A DNA stretch of 60,463 nucleotides from an uncultured Lachnospiraceae bacterium (GTDB lineage: Bacteria > Bacillota > Clostridia > Lachnospirales > Lachnospiraceae): NCBI GenBank assembly GCA_910579225.1, contig CAJTTI010000022.1, positions 1 to 60,463 of the forward strand, in the 5' to 3' direction. Each line of letters opens with the position of its first letter. Within the stretch, counting starts at the first letter, position 1. The notes beneath the pieces were generated by a model. That model searched no databases and was not told the origin of the DNA. It was given only the letters and a program-made list of their open reading frames with translations. Both the position numbers and the translations under genes were made by a program. Shown in pieces: positions 1-9,594 of this stretch.

Positions 1-87
1 TCTGCGTTCTTTTTCATCTATTTTCAGATTTTTCCTTACAAAATGAAAATATATTCCTCTTTCTGTAATGCTTCCTGTAATGTCCCA

Positions 88-109
88 TTCTGTAAAATAA
101 ATGACAGAA
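88..109. promoter_or_regulatory. Small inverted repeat upstream of the surface locus
   Basis: TTCTGT (88-93) and ACAGAA (104-109) form a 6-bp inverted repeat with a 10-nt spacer, about 45 bases before the first gene. It could be an operator or a weak RNA hairpin. I see no convincing -35/-10 pair in bases 1-151, which are otherwise AT-rich and without a gene. Confidence 0.25.
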
Positions 110-151
110 CGAAAAGTATGAGGGATCAGCTCCAAGAAGGAGGCAGAAGCA

Positions 152-373
152 GTGGCAGGCAATCACCAGGTAAAATGTACGGGCACATTCGTGATCAAGA
201 TCTATGACAGCCAAAATGCCACATGGCAGGGACAGGTGACTTGGGCAGAGAAAAATCAGACAATATCTTTCCGCAGCGCTCTGGAGCTTCTGAAGCTGAT
301 TGACAGTACCATGGAGATAGACGCAAGTAGATCGGGCTGGAATACAGGAGAAGAGGGGGCGCGTAATCAGTGA
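152..373 (+). CDS. Conserved-looking small protein (73 aa) at the head of the surface locus
   Basis: The start is GTG at 152, preceded by a strong Shine-Dalgarno AAGGAGG (137-143) at 8 nt spacing, which makes this a believable gene despite its size. The product is soluble, with no signal peptide or membrane segment. The core reads as beta strands (FVIKIYDSQNATWQGQVTW) followed by a helix (SALELLKLIDSTME). This pattern, a WQG.V.W strand pair then an SALEL.KL.DS helix, resembles small uncharacterised proteins I associate with Firmicutes surface-protein loci, but I cannot name a family. It sits about 105 nt before the giant adhesin, so it may be co-transcribed and could be a regulator or accessory factor. 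Function unknown. Confidence 0.7.
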   Translation: MAGNHQVKCTGTFVIKIYDSQNATWQGQVTWAEKNQTISFRSALELLKLIDSTMEIDASRSGWNTGEEGARNQ

Positions 374-479
374 GTGAAAATATTCGATGGAATGACAAAG
401 ATTGCAATATACACCCATACGGCAAAAGGTGTGCGCTGTGTGGGACAGAAGGAAGAATTTGGGACAGGAGGAGACGTTC

Positions 480-3400
480 ATGAAAGACAGGAGAATCTTG
501 AAGAAAATGCTGGCGGCACTTTTGATATTGACTCTGTCGCTTTCCAATGTATCAGTTGCAGCCGGAAATGAAGGAACAGAGGCGAATTCTACCGGTACAG
601 AAAGTACTCTGTCTGACGATGGGGCAGGAGCAGAAAGCCGTACGGCAGCAGGCGAAGATGCGGCAAGCACAGAGAACGAGGTATCGGAAGGCAGCCCGGA
701 TCAGGACGGAGCGCCTGTTCCGTCAGGTGACGGTACAGATGCAGGAGGAAGTGAAAGCGGCACGTCCGATAGCAGCGGAAGCAGTATAGAATTGACAGAG
801 AGCAACGGAAGCGGTACGGAATCGTCCGAGGGAAGTGAAAGCAGCACAGAACCGGAAGAGGGAAGCGGCACGGAACCGACAGAGGGCAGCGAAAGCGACA
901 TAGGAACGACAGAGAACACAGGCTCGGCGGAAGGCAGTGAAACGGATGTCTCCGGAGACGAAGGCTCTGAAGAACCGCCAAAGGCAGGGGAAACCGAGAC
1001 GGTTCCGGCGGATAATCAGGGAAGCGAAACAACTCCTGGGGAAGACAGTGCCGCAGTTACGGCTCCGGCGGAAGACGAAGTTGCAGAACAGCTTCCGGAA
1101 GAGGAGAAAGAGGAACCGAAGGCGGAATACCAGACAGCTTTAAGTCCGGAAGAACTGGAAGAACTTGGCGATGAGGAAGCCGGGATCTCTGTATGGTGGG
1201 ACGCCGAGAATACTTCTGTCCAACCGAGACGGATGGCGCGCAGCTACAAAAGTTCTGCCTATGATTTCTCGGCATATTATGTCAATCAATCGGATCTTTA
1301 TCAGGTGGAAAAGACCGAAGATTTCAGTCTGAAGTACCAGATGAAATTTCATTCAAATACGGACTTTGAAGAAAAGACGGTTAGGATCCGGATACCGGCA
1401 ATGCTTTTCTGCTACCGGGCGGAAGACGGAACGCCGACCGGCGATGCGGTTATGCCGTACGACATTCCGATTCCAAGAGTGGAAAATGAAGACGAATCAA
1501 AAGAAGGAAGTTCTCCTTTCAATTACTATATAGATACCAACGGCGATCTGGTCTTCTTCAACTATGCGAAGATTGACAGCGGTATCAATATCGCATGGCA
1601 GGTGCTTTATAAGAACATCGAGATCATGAAAACGGTGGATGAGACTTCATGGAGTCTGCAGCCGGAATTTTACATAGGCGAAGAGAAACAGGAACTGGGG
1701 CTGGCTCCGCTGACCGGCAATGTGAACTCCACAGCCACGATTACGTCTCTGAAGAAGACTCAATATGCGGAGTTCGGTAGAAGCTGTACGCCGGGTCTGT
1801 ATACGCGGGACCAGGTAAAGGAATACATTGACGGGGAACTCCCGAAATATTTTGACGATCATTTTGAAGAATACAAATATGTGGTATGGGAAGTAGAGGC
1901 GAAAGGAACCGCTACGCAGCCCTGGACGCTGAAACTGACAGATAAGCCTTTTATTACACTGGATGAGGAGGCGGAAACGGAAGAAGGGAGATACAGAACC
2001 GGCGCAGTCGTCGGTTTCCGGAATAACCTGAGTGCCGTCCAGGGCTTTGACACGGCCGTCGGCCGTTTGGAGACTCCTGCTTTGGAATGGCAGTCTGACA
2101 CGGAGCCGGAGGAGACAGAGAGCTGGCCGGCCGACGGTGCAGGATATGTGGGTACAGGAGATTATGCAGTCGGAAGAAATGAGAAGACCTTCTGGGGCGT
2201 TCGCTTCTATGTGGTGACTGCATATCCGAAAGAGGGGATTCAGGAAGCGACAGAGACCAGCGAAGCCACAGTCCTGGAGAATACGCTTACGGCGGAGATC
2301 ATTCCCTGTGATGGAAAGGATACCGGCGCAGAGTGGCAGCGTGAGGGCAGCAGCCAGTGGGATTATGTAGATTATGACTGGAACTATGAGGGAGAACTGC
2401 TCTCGATCTTAAATAAAAACGGGAGAAACGAGCCGGATTATAAAGATGGTACAAAATACCGGAAGAAATACACCGGCTGGCTGAATGCCTATTCCTATGC
2501 GGCGAAAAACGGTCTGGACTACGGAAATCTTCCTTGTTATACGAAAGGCGTGTTCCGCGGCTATCACCTGACCCATGATACAGGAGAGACGGCGGACGGA
2601 AGCGTCAGCCTGGGAGAATATCGTCCGGGAACGAAATACGAGCTTACTACAGTAGATGATTTTCTGTACGTGGGAGGGAATAACGAGAAGAATCAGCAGC
2701 TGTTGGACGGCAGTGATTACTACTACTCCAGTCTTACGGTCCGGCAGACGGATGTAGGATATGACGTATGGGAAGACCGTACAACGAAACCGGAGGCGGA
2801 TCCGGCAGTTGCTTATAAGGGAGCGGATATTGATCCCAAAGTATATGTCTATTTGATGTATGAAGGGGAAACTCAGTGGCCTTCCCGGCCTTCTCTTACC
2901 ATCGACTGGAACGAAAGCGGCGTGATGGAACAGGCCTGGGGAACGGAGGAACTTCGCCGTGCGGACGGGGCGATGCCCTGGCGCGTGATGGTGCGGCACG
3001 AGACCGCAGAGTACAGCACGACTTGCGAGATCGAAGGAACCGTGTGCGCGAAGAAAGATTCTGCGAAGCTGCAGGCGCTTGCGTCGGCTCAGGCGGCACA
3101 GATGGGGAAACCGGAGACGGTGGAGCTGGAGCATCTCTCGGGCGTGATCGGAAGAAATTACCAGAACGGAAGCTGGAGTGTGCTCAGCGAGACGAATGGG
3201 ACGAATGGAAAATACAGCGATGCGTCATTCAAATCCGCAGTGGAGAATTTGTACCTCGGCACTGTGTATGGGAAGATTCTGCCCTACCGCGATCATGCGT
3301 TCAAGCAGATTACAAAGCTTGGACAGGAGGCCAGAGCATTCAAGACTTCTTCCAGGAAGAATGACGCGGACAACAGCCGCGTGCTGGTGGAATATATTCT

Positions 3401-6400
3401 GACGGCTTATGAAGGGTATCAGATCTCCAGAGAAGAGGAGCTGAATTATATCAGGAGAGATGCGGATGTCCCGTCTCCCGGCAGGAACGAGGTCGTATTT
3501 TACGACCTGCTTCCCTACGGCATGCAGTTTTACCCGACCGCCGGGGTAGAGGCCGGAAGGATTGTCAGCCTGTATAACAACGATTATCAGACGAAGTCAG
3601 GAAGCTGGGATAAAAGCCAGGTGCAGGTGACGGTAGGCCCGGAGGATGTGGATACGAATTACGAGGGTACCGGACGGACCATGGTCCGCTTCCATATCCG
3701 TTATCCCGACGGAGATCCCTCGCTGTATACAGACGGAAGATGGCTGTCAGGCTGGGGACTGAAGTTTACCGCTTACTATGATACGAAAGATCAGGGACTC
3801 TTTGACGACGACGAGAACAGCCCCGGCAACGCCAATATCTGCGCGTTTATGCCGGAGAACGCGGAACCCGGGAAAGAGGAACTGCTGGGCACGGAAGATT
3901 ATGTGGCGAAGGAAGGAGAGCTGCCGGCTGCTATGACGGCTGCGGACCGAAAGTACTATCAAGATCTTGCAGGCAGGGACATTAACGGCAATCCGGATGA
4001 CAATGACAGGCGTCATGTCCTGTATGCGCACAACCTGCTGGACGACGATCTGGCGGTTATCAGCATCTCCGGAATCAAGAAGGGCGTGCGCGCCGTTGCA
4101 GACGATCTGGACGGCTACAGAGACAGTACTGCGGCGGCTGTGGGCGAGGCCTATGAATACGACATTACGGTTAAGAGTGAAGAAGGCAGACTGAAGAACA
4201 TCATCCTGTATGATCATCTGGAAAACGCCGTTTATGACGCGGAAACCTACCAGGATGAGAAAGGCACCGTCGGGTCGGCGGAAACCTTCGATGCGAAGAC
4301 CTGGCAGGGAACCTTTGCCTCTGTCAACACCAAAGGACTGGATACATGGGGAATTGATTATAAGATTTATTACAGCACGGACCGGGAAGCGGCGCCGGCG
4401 GAATTTGCTGCGGGAGTTCCGGTATGGGATTCCAGCGTATGGAAGGAATATACAGAAGATACGGAGGCCGATCTGACAAAAGCCGGCGGCAGCCTGGCGG
4501 ATATCAAATCCATCGCGGTGGATCTGTGTACGAAGAAAGACGGCAGCGCGTTCGAGCTTCCGGCCGGTCAGTCGGTGGGTTTCCGGATCCGGATGACAGC
4601 TCCGGCGGAGATGCCGGCAGATGCGGTGGCGAAATACAGCTACAACAGCCCTCTGTATGATTCCACCGGCGTGAGTCAGAATGCGAACGGTGAGGATGTG
4701 GAGCAGCGAAACGGCGTGCGCCGCGGCGGTGCTGTCAAAGTCAGTCTGACGGAGGGAAGAGAGGTCCTGGAGGTAATCAAAGAGGTCGCGAACCTGTCCG
4801 ACGTGCCTGAGGATTCCCGGAATACATCCTTTGATTTCCAGATCAAGGACGCGGAGGGCAAAACCTACGGCACGAAGCAGTACCGCTTGTACGCAAAATC
4901 AGGCGGCGGCTGGAAGGAACAGACCGACCGCGTTTACACAACGAGCTCTACCGGGTACTTTTCCCTGAAAGCGGATGAGAGGGTGGTGTTCTCCAACGTG
5001 ATTGACGCGGAGGGGATGACCGTGACAGAGACACCCAATGTGTTCTGGAATTCTACGGAAAAGGAGCCTGTGGTTTGGCCGGCGGGAACGGACGGAGAAG
5101 GCAATCCCACGCCGAAGACTGTCGTCAGAACCATAAGCAATGAGTTCCGCAGGGTGCTGTATGTGAAGAAGACAGTTGCAGGGGTTCCGGACAGTATTCG
5201 GGAAGATACAGACCGGGCAGTGGACAGCTTCTTATTTACAGTGGAGAAGAAGAGCGGTGGGCTTCTGAAGCGGATTGCAGATTTCTTTACCGGGACTGAC
5301 GGTTATGAACTTATTAACGGCTTGAACTATTATTATGTAGATCAGGTGCGCACGGACGGCGGTATTCCCAATATCATTGAAGTAGATGGTAAAAAAGGCG
5401 GAATAATCACAGACGGAAAAGTCAGTCTTCGGGAAAACGAGATAATTGCAATCGTTCTGGATAACAGCGAGGCAGTCTATCGGGTAAGAGAGGAATTGAC
5501 AGGAGAGGCGTCAGACAGATGGAGCTGTGAAGAGAATACCTGGGAAGGCAAGGTTCCATTGAAAGGCGTCAGTGCCGAGATCACGAACTATTATCGCTGG
5601 AAGGACCTATATCTGACGAAGGAGATCACAAACCGGCCGAATACGGGCATTGCAGACCGCTATGCAAATGATTTTTTTACCTTTCAGATCAAAAAACTGG
5701 AGGGCGGAAAGCAGGTGCTGCTGTCTGCTGAAGAGGCGGCAAGACTGACCTGTGTGATTCCGGACGAAAATGGAAACTATACAGGCGGAGCGATCCGGGA
5801 GGTTTTGATTGATACTACAGAAACGAAGAGAGGAAGCTTCACGTTCAACTGCCCGGACGGCCTGACAAAAATGCGGATCAGCGGTCTGGAAGCCGGAGTG
5901 ACGTATGTGGTGAAAGAGACAGAGAGCGGAGAACTCTATCAGCCGGTCAATGACACCATAGAAGTGGCAATGCCGATATACGGCGGCAGCAGAACTGAAA
6001 GGATTGTCAACGATTATTTGCTGCGTTCTCTTGCAGTTACCAAGACTGTCACAGGGGCTGTAAACGAGTTTGAAGAGAAAGTCGAGGATGTATTTGACGA
6101 AAACGGTGATTGGATTAATACAATATACACTCAGATAGATAAGAGACCTGCGTTTACGATGACCTTGAAAATGTATAAAGACGGATCCGGGGTACCGGAA
6201 ACAGGCGAACACCGTTATATGCTGCTGGAGAGCGGAGAGACGGAGTCGGAGGTTTTTCTGGATACGCATGACCAGGGACAGTTTGAACTGAAGAATGGGC
6301 AGACGGCTGTATTTATGGAGGCAGGCAAGGAAGGAGACCGCTATGAGGTTGTGGAGACACAGAATGGTGAGTATCCCCAGATCTATCCGGAAATCACACC

Positions 6401-9400
6401 AGAGAATCCTCAGGGTGCACAGAGCGGAAAGCTGTCTGAAGACAGCAGGATCGGTTTTGTGAACGGGTCTCCGGGCGCATTATATCTTAAGAAGGAATAC
6501 ATCATCCATGAAGATACGATGAATGATGCGGTTATGTTTTTTAATGATACAATGACGGATGAAGATCTGGCGTCTTTGTTTAGAGAAGCGGTTATGCCAA
6601 AAGGAGAGGTTTATATCCGGGATACACCGGTCACACTGGATATCAAAAAAGATGGGATAGTTTCGACGATTTTAGGAGGGGCAGATAATATCAAAGCTCC
6701 TGCGGGGACAGAGCGAATGTTTGACGACGGACATCGGGAAAGTTATGATGGTTACCGTCTGCCGTATCAATCGACGCTTATCCTTCCGAATCTGGATCCG
6801 GATACACAATACAGTCTGAAGGAACAGTATACAGATCAGATATTTATGTTCCGCGGGACCGTGGTGACAGTCCGTCAGATTTATCCGGAAGACAACCAGC
6901 CGGCTGCAGGAACGGTTGGTACGGATCCTATGGCGGTGATCCGGAATGAAGTCCGGGGGCATATGGTTCAGAGCGCGATCGGAAAACAGATGACTCCTGA
7001 TTCCAGTGAGATACCGGAAGGTGCGCAGCTGGTGTACCGTGTGGAACAATACGACGGAACAAAGTGGACCCCGGCAAAAGACGTGGAGTACATTACGCTG
7101 GATGGCTGCGGAATGTGGAACTCGTCAGTCTCTGATATTTCCTGCGACAGGATTTTGAAGACAGGGGAAGACGGACTGATTTATCTTTCAAAAGGGAACT
7201 ATTATCCCTGGGTATGCTTTATGGAAGAGGTGTATCTGAATCTGTATCAGGGAATGGAACAGGGAGATTACCGGATCGTGGAAGTGCCGGAAAAGTCGGA
7301 TAAAGTCTGGGGTACCCTGTCCGGATATCATAAATATGAACAGGGTTGGTATGAGACATCTGTTCCTGATAGCAATTACAGTATGGACATGGAACCGTCT
7401 ACATATGGCATTTTCGTGAACTCGAATCAGATGCTTCCGGTAGAAGTGGAAAAAAAGATGGAGATCAGGACGAAGGAGACGTTCCGGATGATCCTGCAGC
7501 AGGTATTGTCAACCTCCGGCTTTCCGCTGGATGAGAACGGAGAGATTCAATATCAGGAGCCAAGGTCCGGAATCGCCTATACGCTTTATGACAGTGAAAG
7601 CGGAGAGCCACTGGGAGAGGGTGTGACGGAAGACGACGGCGCGATTGTTCTCAGCGCAGGGCAGTATGCAAGACTGAATTTGCCTTACGATACCTTCTGG
7701 ACTGTCAGTGAGGCCGGAAAGGATACCTACGATCTGAAGGAGATGACAGGCGAAGACGGAAATGTGCTGACGAAACTGGGTGCAAATCAGATGCTGATCT
7801 ATCATATGCCTTCAGAAGGAGAGATAACGATTACGGCAGATGAAGTGCGAAACGGCGTGATAGATGCAGAAACCGGTGAGCGGGTGTCATTAAGCAGCGG
7901 CAAAGTAAATATTCCGGCCTATATTCTGCGGAATGGACGGCAGAAATGTAAGGTGACAGGGATTGGAGTGTCTGCATTTGCAGGAAATTCTGATGTGACT
8001 GAAGTAATAATTCCGGATACAGTAACAAGAATAGAGGCATGTGCATTTGACAGTTGTGAAAACCTCAAAAGTGTGGAGATTCCTTCAAGTGTGCGGAAAA
8101 TCGGAAGCAGCGCATTTTCGTGCAGCGGTTTGACAAAGGTAGTGATTCCGCAGAGTATCAGGGATATTTCAGAATCTGTTTTTAATACCTGCTATAATCT
8201 CGAAAGCGTGGAACTGCCGTCTGGTCTGAAGACAATCGGAGCATCTGCGTTTGCAAATTGCATAAATCTGAGGACGATTGAGATACCTGAGACAGTGACG
8301 AAGATTGACAGGTTCGCATTCCAGGAAAGCGGTTTGGAACGTGTTACGGTTCCGAATGGAATCCAGACTATCGATATGGGAACTTTCGACAGCTGTCAGT
8401 ATTTAGTCGGGGTAACGCTGCCATCTGGCCTGAAGAGAATAGAGAATAACGCATTTGCATATTGCGGAAGTTTGAAAACGATTCAAATACCGGCAACAGT
8501 ATCAGAAATTTTACAAGCTGCATTTATAGAAAGCGGATTAACAGAACTTGTCATAGATGCCAACAATTCGATTGATATAAAGGCCGGAGCGTTTAATAAC
8601 TGTTCAAATTTGAAGAAGGTAACGATTAAAGCGCCTCAAGTAAATATGGAAGCTCCATTTTATGGCTGCAGCAGCCTAGAAGAGTTTACATTGGAGACGA
8701 CAGGAACAGGATCACAGCAAGTGGATGTGAACCATCTGGCTGACTGTAAGAAACTGTCACGGTTGAGTGTAAAGGCGCCGGAAATCAGTATAAGGGGTTG
8801 GCAATTTTATTGTCATCCGAGTTTATCAGAACTGACGCTTACGGCACAAAGCATATCAATATCTGATTATGCATTCCAGGGCTGCCCTGCTTTAAGAACA
8901 GTAACACTTGATGGAAACGGAGGAGTGGAAAGCTATGCTTTTGAGAACTGTTCTGTTTTGAACGAGGTTGCAGTGAATGTGGATTCCATAGGCCAGAATG
9001 CATTTTCGTATTCCGAAGTAAACAAAGCGGTTATTGGTTCTCGTGTTATGGAGATTGGTAATTATGCATTTTCAAGATGTACGGAATTGTCTGATCTGGA
9101 TTTCCAGGATGGAGAACAGCCGTTGCAGATAGGAGAAGAAGCATTTGCAATGACAGGTATTAGCAACCTGACAATTCCATCAAGAGTAAGTTCCATTGGA
9201 AGATTCGCATTTACACAGTGTAATCAGCTGACAGGAGTCATGATGGAAGATAAAGAAGGAGCTGGTCCGCTAGAGATGAAAGAGAAGGCATTTGATGGAG
9301 ATACATCTTTGAAATGGATCGTTTTTCCGGAGAGGATTGAGATGGAGATGCTTCCTATGAACTATCTTCACGATTGCAGTGCTTTGCAAAAGATTTATAT

Positions 9401-9533
9401 AAACGCAGAGAATTCTTATGCAGGTGTAGAAGCATCTAAGGTAAAAGAGCTCTTTGGAGTGACAGATTCATCGGCACAAGTAGTAATCCTAGACGCAGGC
9501 GAACTTCCCCCGGAACTCGCCGCCCAGCCGTAA
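480..9533 (+). CDS. Giant secreted adhesin, tip-pilin-like, with Cna_B-type repeats and BspA leucine-rich repeats (3017 aa)
   Basis: ATG 480 follows AGGAGG (466-471) at 8 nt and begins a clear signal peptide (residues 1-28, cut near VAA/GNE); the reading frame is open further upstream but without a signal peptide. Residues about 30-240 are a Ser/Glu/Thr/Gly-rich low-complexity stalk. Residues about 250-1420 are a large region I cannot assign, resembling the N-terminal parts of large pilus-tip adhesins. From about 1425 to 2440 at least seven Cna_B/DUF7601-like beta modules follow, each opening with a motif such as LYVKKTVAG, LYLTKEITN or LAVTKTVTG and closing with a V.E or VKE strand. Residues about 2450-3000 are BspA-type leucine-rich repeats (IPDTVTRIEACAFDSC and similar). 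There is no LPXTG-like motif, hydrophobic segment or basic tail at the C-terminus, which is unusual for a tip pilin. Likely a host or matrix adhesin at the pilus tip, or a shed one. Confidence 0.8.
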   Translation: MKDRRILKKMLAALLILTLSLSNVSVAAGNEGTEANSTGTESTLSDDGAGAESRTAAGEDAASTENEVSEGSPDQDGAPVPSGDGTDAGGSESGTSDSSGSSIELTESNGSGTESSEGSESSTEPEEGSGTEPTEGSESDIGTTENTGSAEGSETDVSGDEGSEEPPKAGETETVPADNQGSETTPGEDSAAVTAPAEDEVAEQLPEEEKEEPKAEYQTALSPEELEELGDEEAGISVWWDAENTSVQPRRMARSYKSSAYDFSAYYVNQSDLYQVEKTEDFSLKYQMKFHSNTDFEEKTVRIRIPAMLFCYRAEDGTPTGDAVMPYDIPIPRVENEDESKEGSSPFNYYIDTNGDLVFFNYAKIDSGINIAWQVLYKNIEIMKTVDETSWSLQPEFYIGEEKQELGLAPLTGNVNSTATITSLKKTQYAEFGRSCTPGLYTRDQVKEYIDGELPKYFDDHFEEYKYVVWEVEAKGTATQPWTLKLTDKPFITLDEEAETEEGRYRTGAVVGFRNNLSAVQGFDTAVGRLETPALEWQSDTEPEETESWPADGAGYVGTGDYAVGRNEKTFWGVRFYVVTAYPKEGIQEATETSEATVLENTLTAEIIPCDGKDTGAEWQREGSSQWDYVDYDWNYEGELLSILNKNGRNEPDYKDGTKYRKKYTGWLNAYSYAAKNGLDYGNLPCYTKGVFRGYHLTHDTGETADGSVSLGEYRPGTKYELTTVDDFLYVGGNNEKNQQLLDGSDYYYSSLTVRQTDVGYDVWEDRTTKPEADPAVAYKGADIDPKVYVYLMYEGETQWPSRPSLTIDWNESGVMEQAWGTEELRRADGAMPWRVMVRHETAEYSTTCEIEGTVCAKKDSAKLQALASAQAAQMGKPETVELEHLSGVIGRNYQNGSWSVLSETNGTNGKYSDASFKSAVENLYLGTVYGKILPYRDHAFKQITKLGQEARAFKTSSRKNDADNSRVLVEYILTAYEGYQISREEELNYIRRDADVPSPGRNEVVFYDLLPYGMQFYPTAGVEAGRIVSLYNNDYQTKSGSWDKSQVQVTVGPEDVDTNYEGTGRTMVRFHIRYPDGDPSLYTDGRWLSGWGLKFTAYYDTKDQGLFDDDENSPGNANICAFMPENAEPGKEELLGTEDYVAKEGELPAAMTAADRKYYQDLAGRDINGNPDDNDRRHVLYAHNLLDDDLAVISISGIKKGVRAVADDLDGYRDSTAAAVGEAYEYDITVKSEEGRLKNIILYDHLENAVYDAETYQDEKGTVGSAETFDAKTWQGTFASVNTKGLDTWGIDYKIYYSTDREAAPAEFAAGVPVWDSSVWKEYTEDTEADLTKAGGSLADIKSIAVDLCTKKDGSAFELPAGQSVGFRIRMTAPAEMPADAVAKYSYNSPLYDSTGVSQNANGEDVEQRNGVRRGGAVKVSLTEGREVLEVIKEVANLSDVPEDSRNTSFDFQIKDAEGKTYGTKQYRLYAKSGGGWKEQTDRVYTTSSTGYFSLKADERVVFSNVIDAEGMTVTETPNVFWNSTEKEPVVWPAGTDGEGNPTPKTVVRTISNEFRRVLYVKKTVAGVPDSIREDTDRAVDSFLFTVEKKSGGLLKRIADFFTGTDGYELINGLNYYYVDQVRTDGGIPNIIEVDGKKGGIITDGKVSLRENEIIAIVLDNSEAVYRVREELTGEASDRWSCEENTWEGKVPLKGVSAEITNYYRWKDLYLTKEITNRPNTGIADRYANDFFTFQIKKLEGGKQVLLSAEEAARLTCVIPDENGNYTGGAIREVLIDTTETKRGSFTFNCPDGLTKMRISGLEAGVTYVVKETESGELYQPVNDTIEVAMPIYGGSRTERIVNDYLLRSLAVTKTVTGAVNEFEEKVEDVFDENGDWINTIYTQIDKRPAFTMTLKMYKDGSGVPETGEHRYMLLESGETESEVFLDTHDQGQFELKNGQTAVFMEAGKEGDRYEVVETQNGEYPQIYPEITPENPQGAQSGKLSEDSRIGFVNGSPGALYLKKEYIIHEDTMNDAVMFFNDTMTDEDLASLFREAVMPKGEVYIRDTPVTLDIKKDGIVSTILGGADNIKAPAGTERMFDDGHRESYDGYRLPYQSTLILPNLDPDTQYSLKEQYTDQIFMFRGTVVTVRQIYPEDNQPAAGTVGTDPMAVIRNEVRGHMVQSAIGKQMTPDSSEIPEGAQLVYRVEQYDGTKWTPAKDVEYITLDGCGMWNSSVSDISCDRILKTGEDGLIYLSKGNYYPWVCFMEEVYLNLYQGMEQGDYRIVEVPEKSDKVWGTLSGYHKYEQGWYETSVPDSNYSMDMEPSTYGIFVNSNQMLPVEVEKKMEIRTKETFRMILQQVLSTSGFPLDENGEIQYQEPRSGIAYTLYDSESGEPLGEGVTEDDGAIVLSAGQYARLNLPYDTFWTVSEAGKDTYDLKEMTGEDGNVLTKLGANQMLIYHMPSEGEITITADEVRNGVIDAETGERVSLSSGKVNIPAYILRNGRQKCKVTGIGVSAFAGNSDVTEVIIPDTVTRIEACAFDSCENLKSVEIPSSVRKIGSSAFSCSGLTKVVIPQSIRDISESVFNTCYNLESVELPSGLKTIGASAFANCINLRTIEIPETVTKIDRFAFQESGLERVTVPNGIQTIDMGTFDSCQYLVGVTLPSGLKRIENNAFAYCGSLKTIQIPATVSEILQAAFIESGLTELVIDANNSIDIKAGAFNNCSNLKKVTIKAPQVNMEAPFYGCSSLEEFTLETTGTGSQQVDVNHLADCKKLSRLSVKAPEISIRGWQFYCHPSLSELTLTAQSISISDYAFQGCPALRTVTLDGNGGVESYAFENCSVLNEVAVNVDSIGQNAFSYSEVNKAVIGSRVMEIGNYAFSRCTELSDLDFQDGEQPLQIGEEAFAMTGISNLTIPSRVSSIGRFAFTQCNQLTGVMMEDKEGAGPLEMKEKAFDGDTSLKWIVFPERIEMEMLPMNYLHDCSALQKIYINAENSYAGVEASKVKELFGVTDSSAQVVILDAGELPPELAAQP

Positions 9534-9545
9534 CAGATGAAAGAA

Positions 9546-9583
9546 AGGAGGAACGTCATCCTCCTCCCCCGGGGGAGGATGAC
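9546..9583 (+). promoter_or_regulatory. Two mutually exclusive hairpins over Shine-Dalgarno-like sequences
   Basis: AGGAGGA (9546-9552) pairs perfectly with TCCTCCT (9559-9565) across a 6-nt loop. The overlapping segment GTCATCCTCC (9555-9564) also pairs perfectly with GGAGGATGAC (9574-9583) across a 9-nt loop. The pyrimidine tract can therefore hide either of two GGAGG sequences. The second GGAGG (9574-9578) is the best ribosome-binding site available for the next gene (ATG 9595), though the 16-nt spacing is long. Possible translational control or mRNA processing between the adhesin and the pilin. No T-run, so it is not a typical terminator. Confidence 0.5.
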
Positions 9584-9594
9584 GGCAATAAGAT

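Noticed and set aside
1..151. c-di-GMP riboswitch ahead of the pilus locus
   Set aside because: Such switches often precede clostridial pilus genes, but I find no GEMM core sequence here or in the gaps at 374-479, 11830-12030 and 13714-13983.
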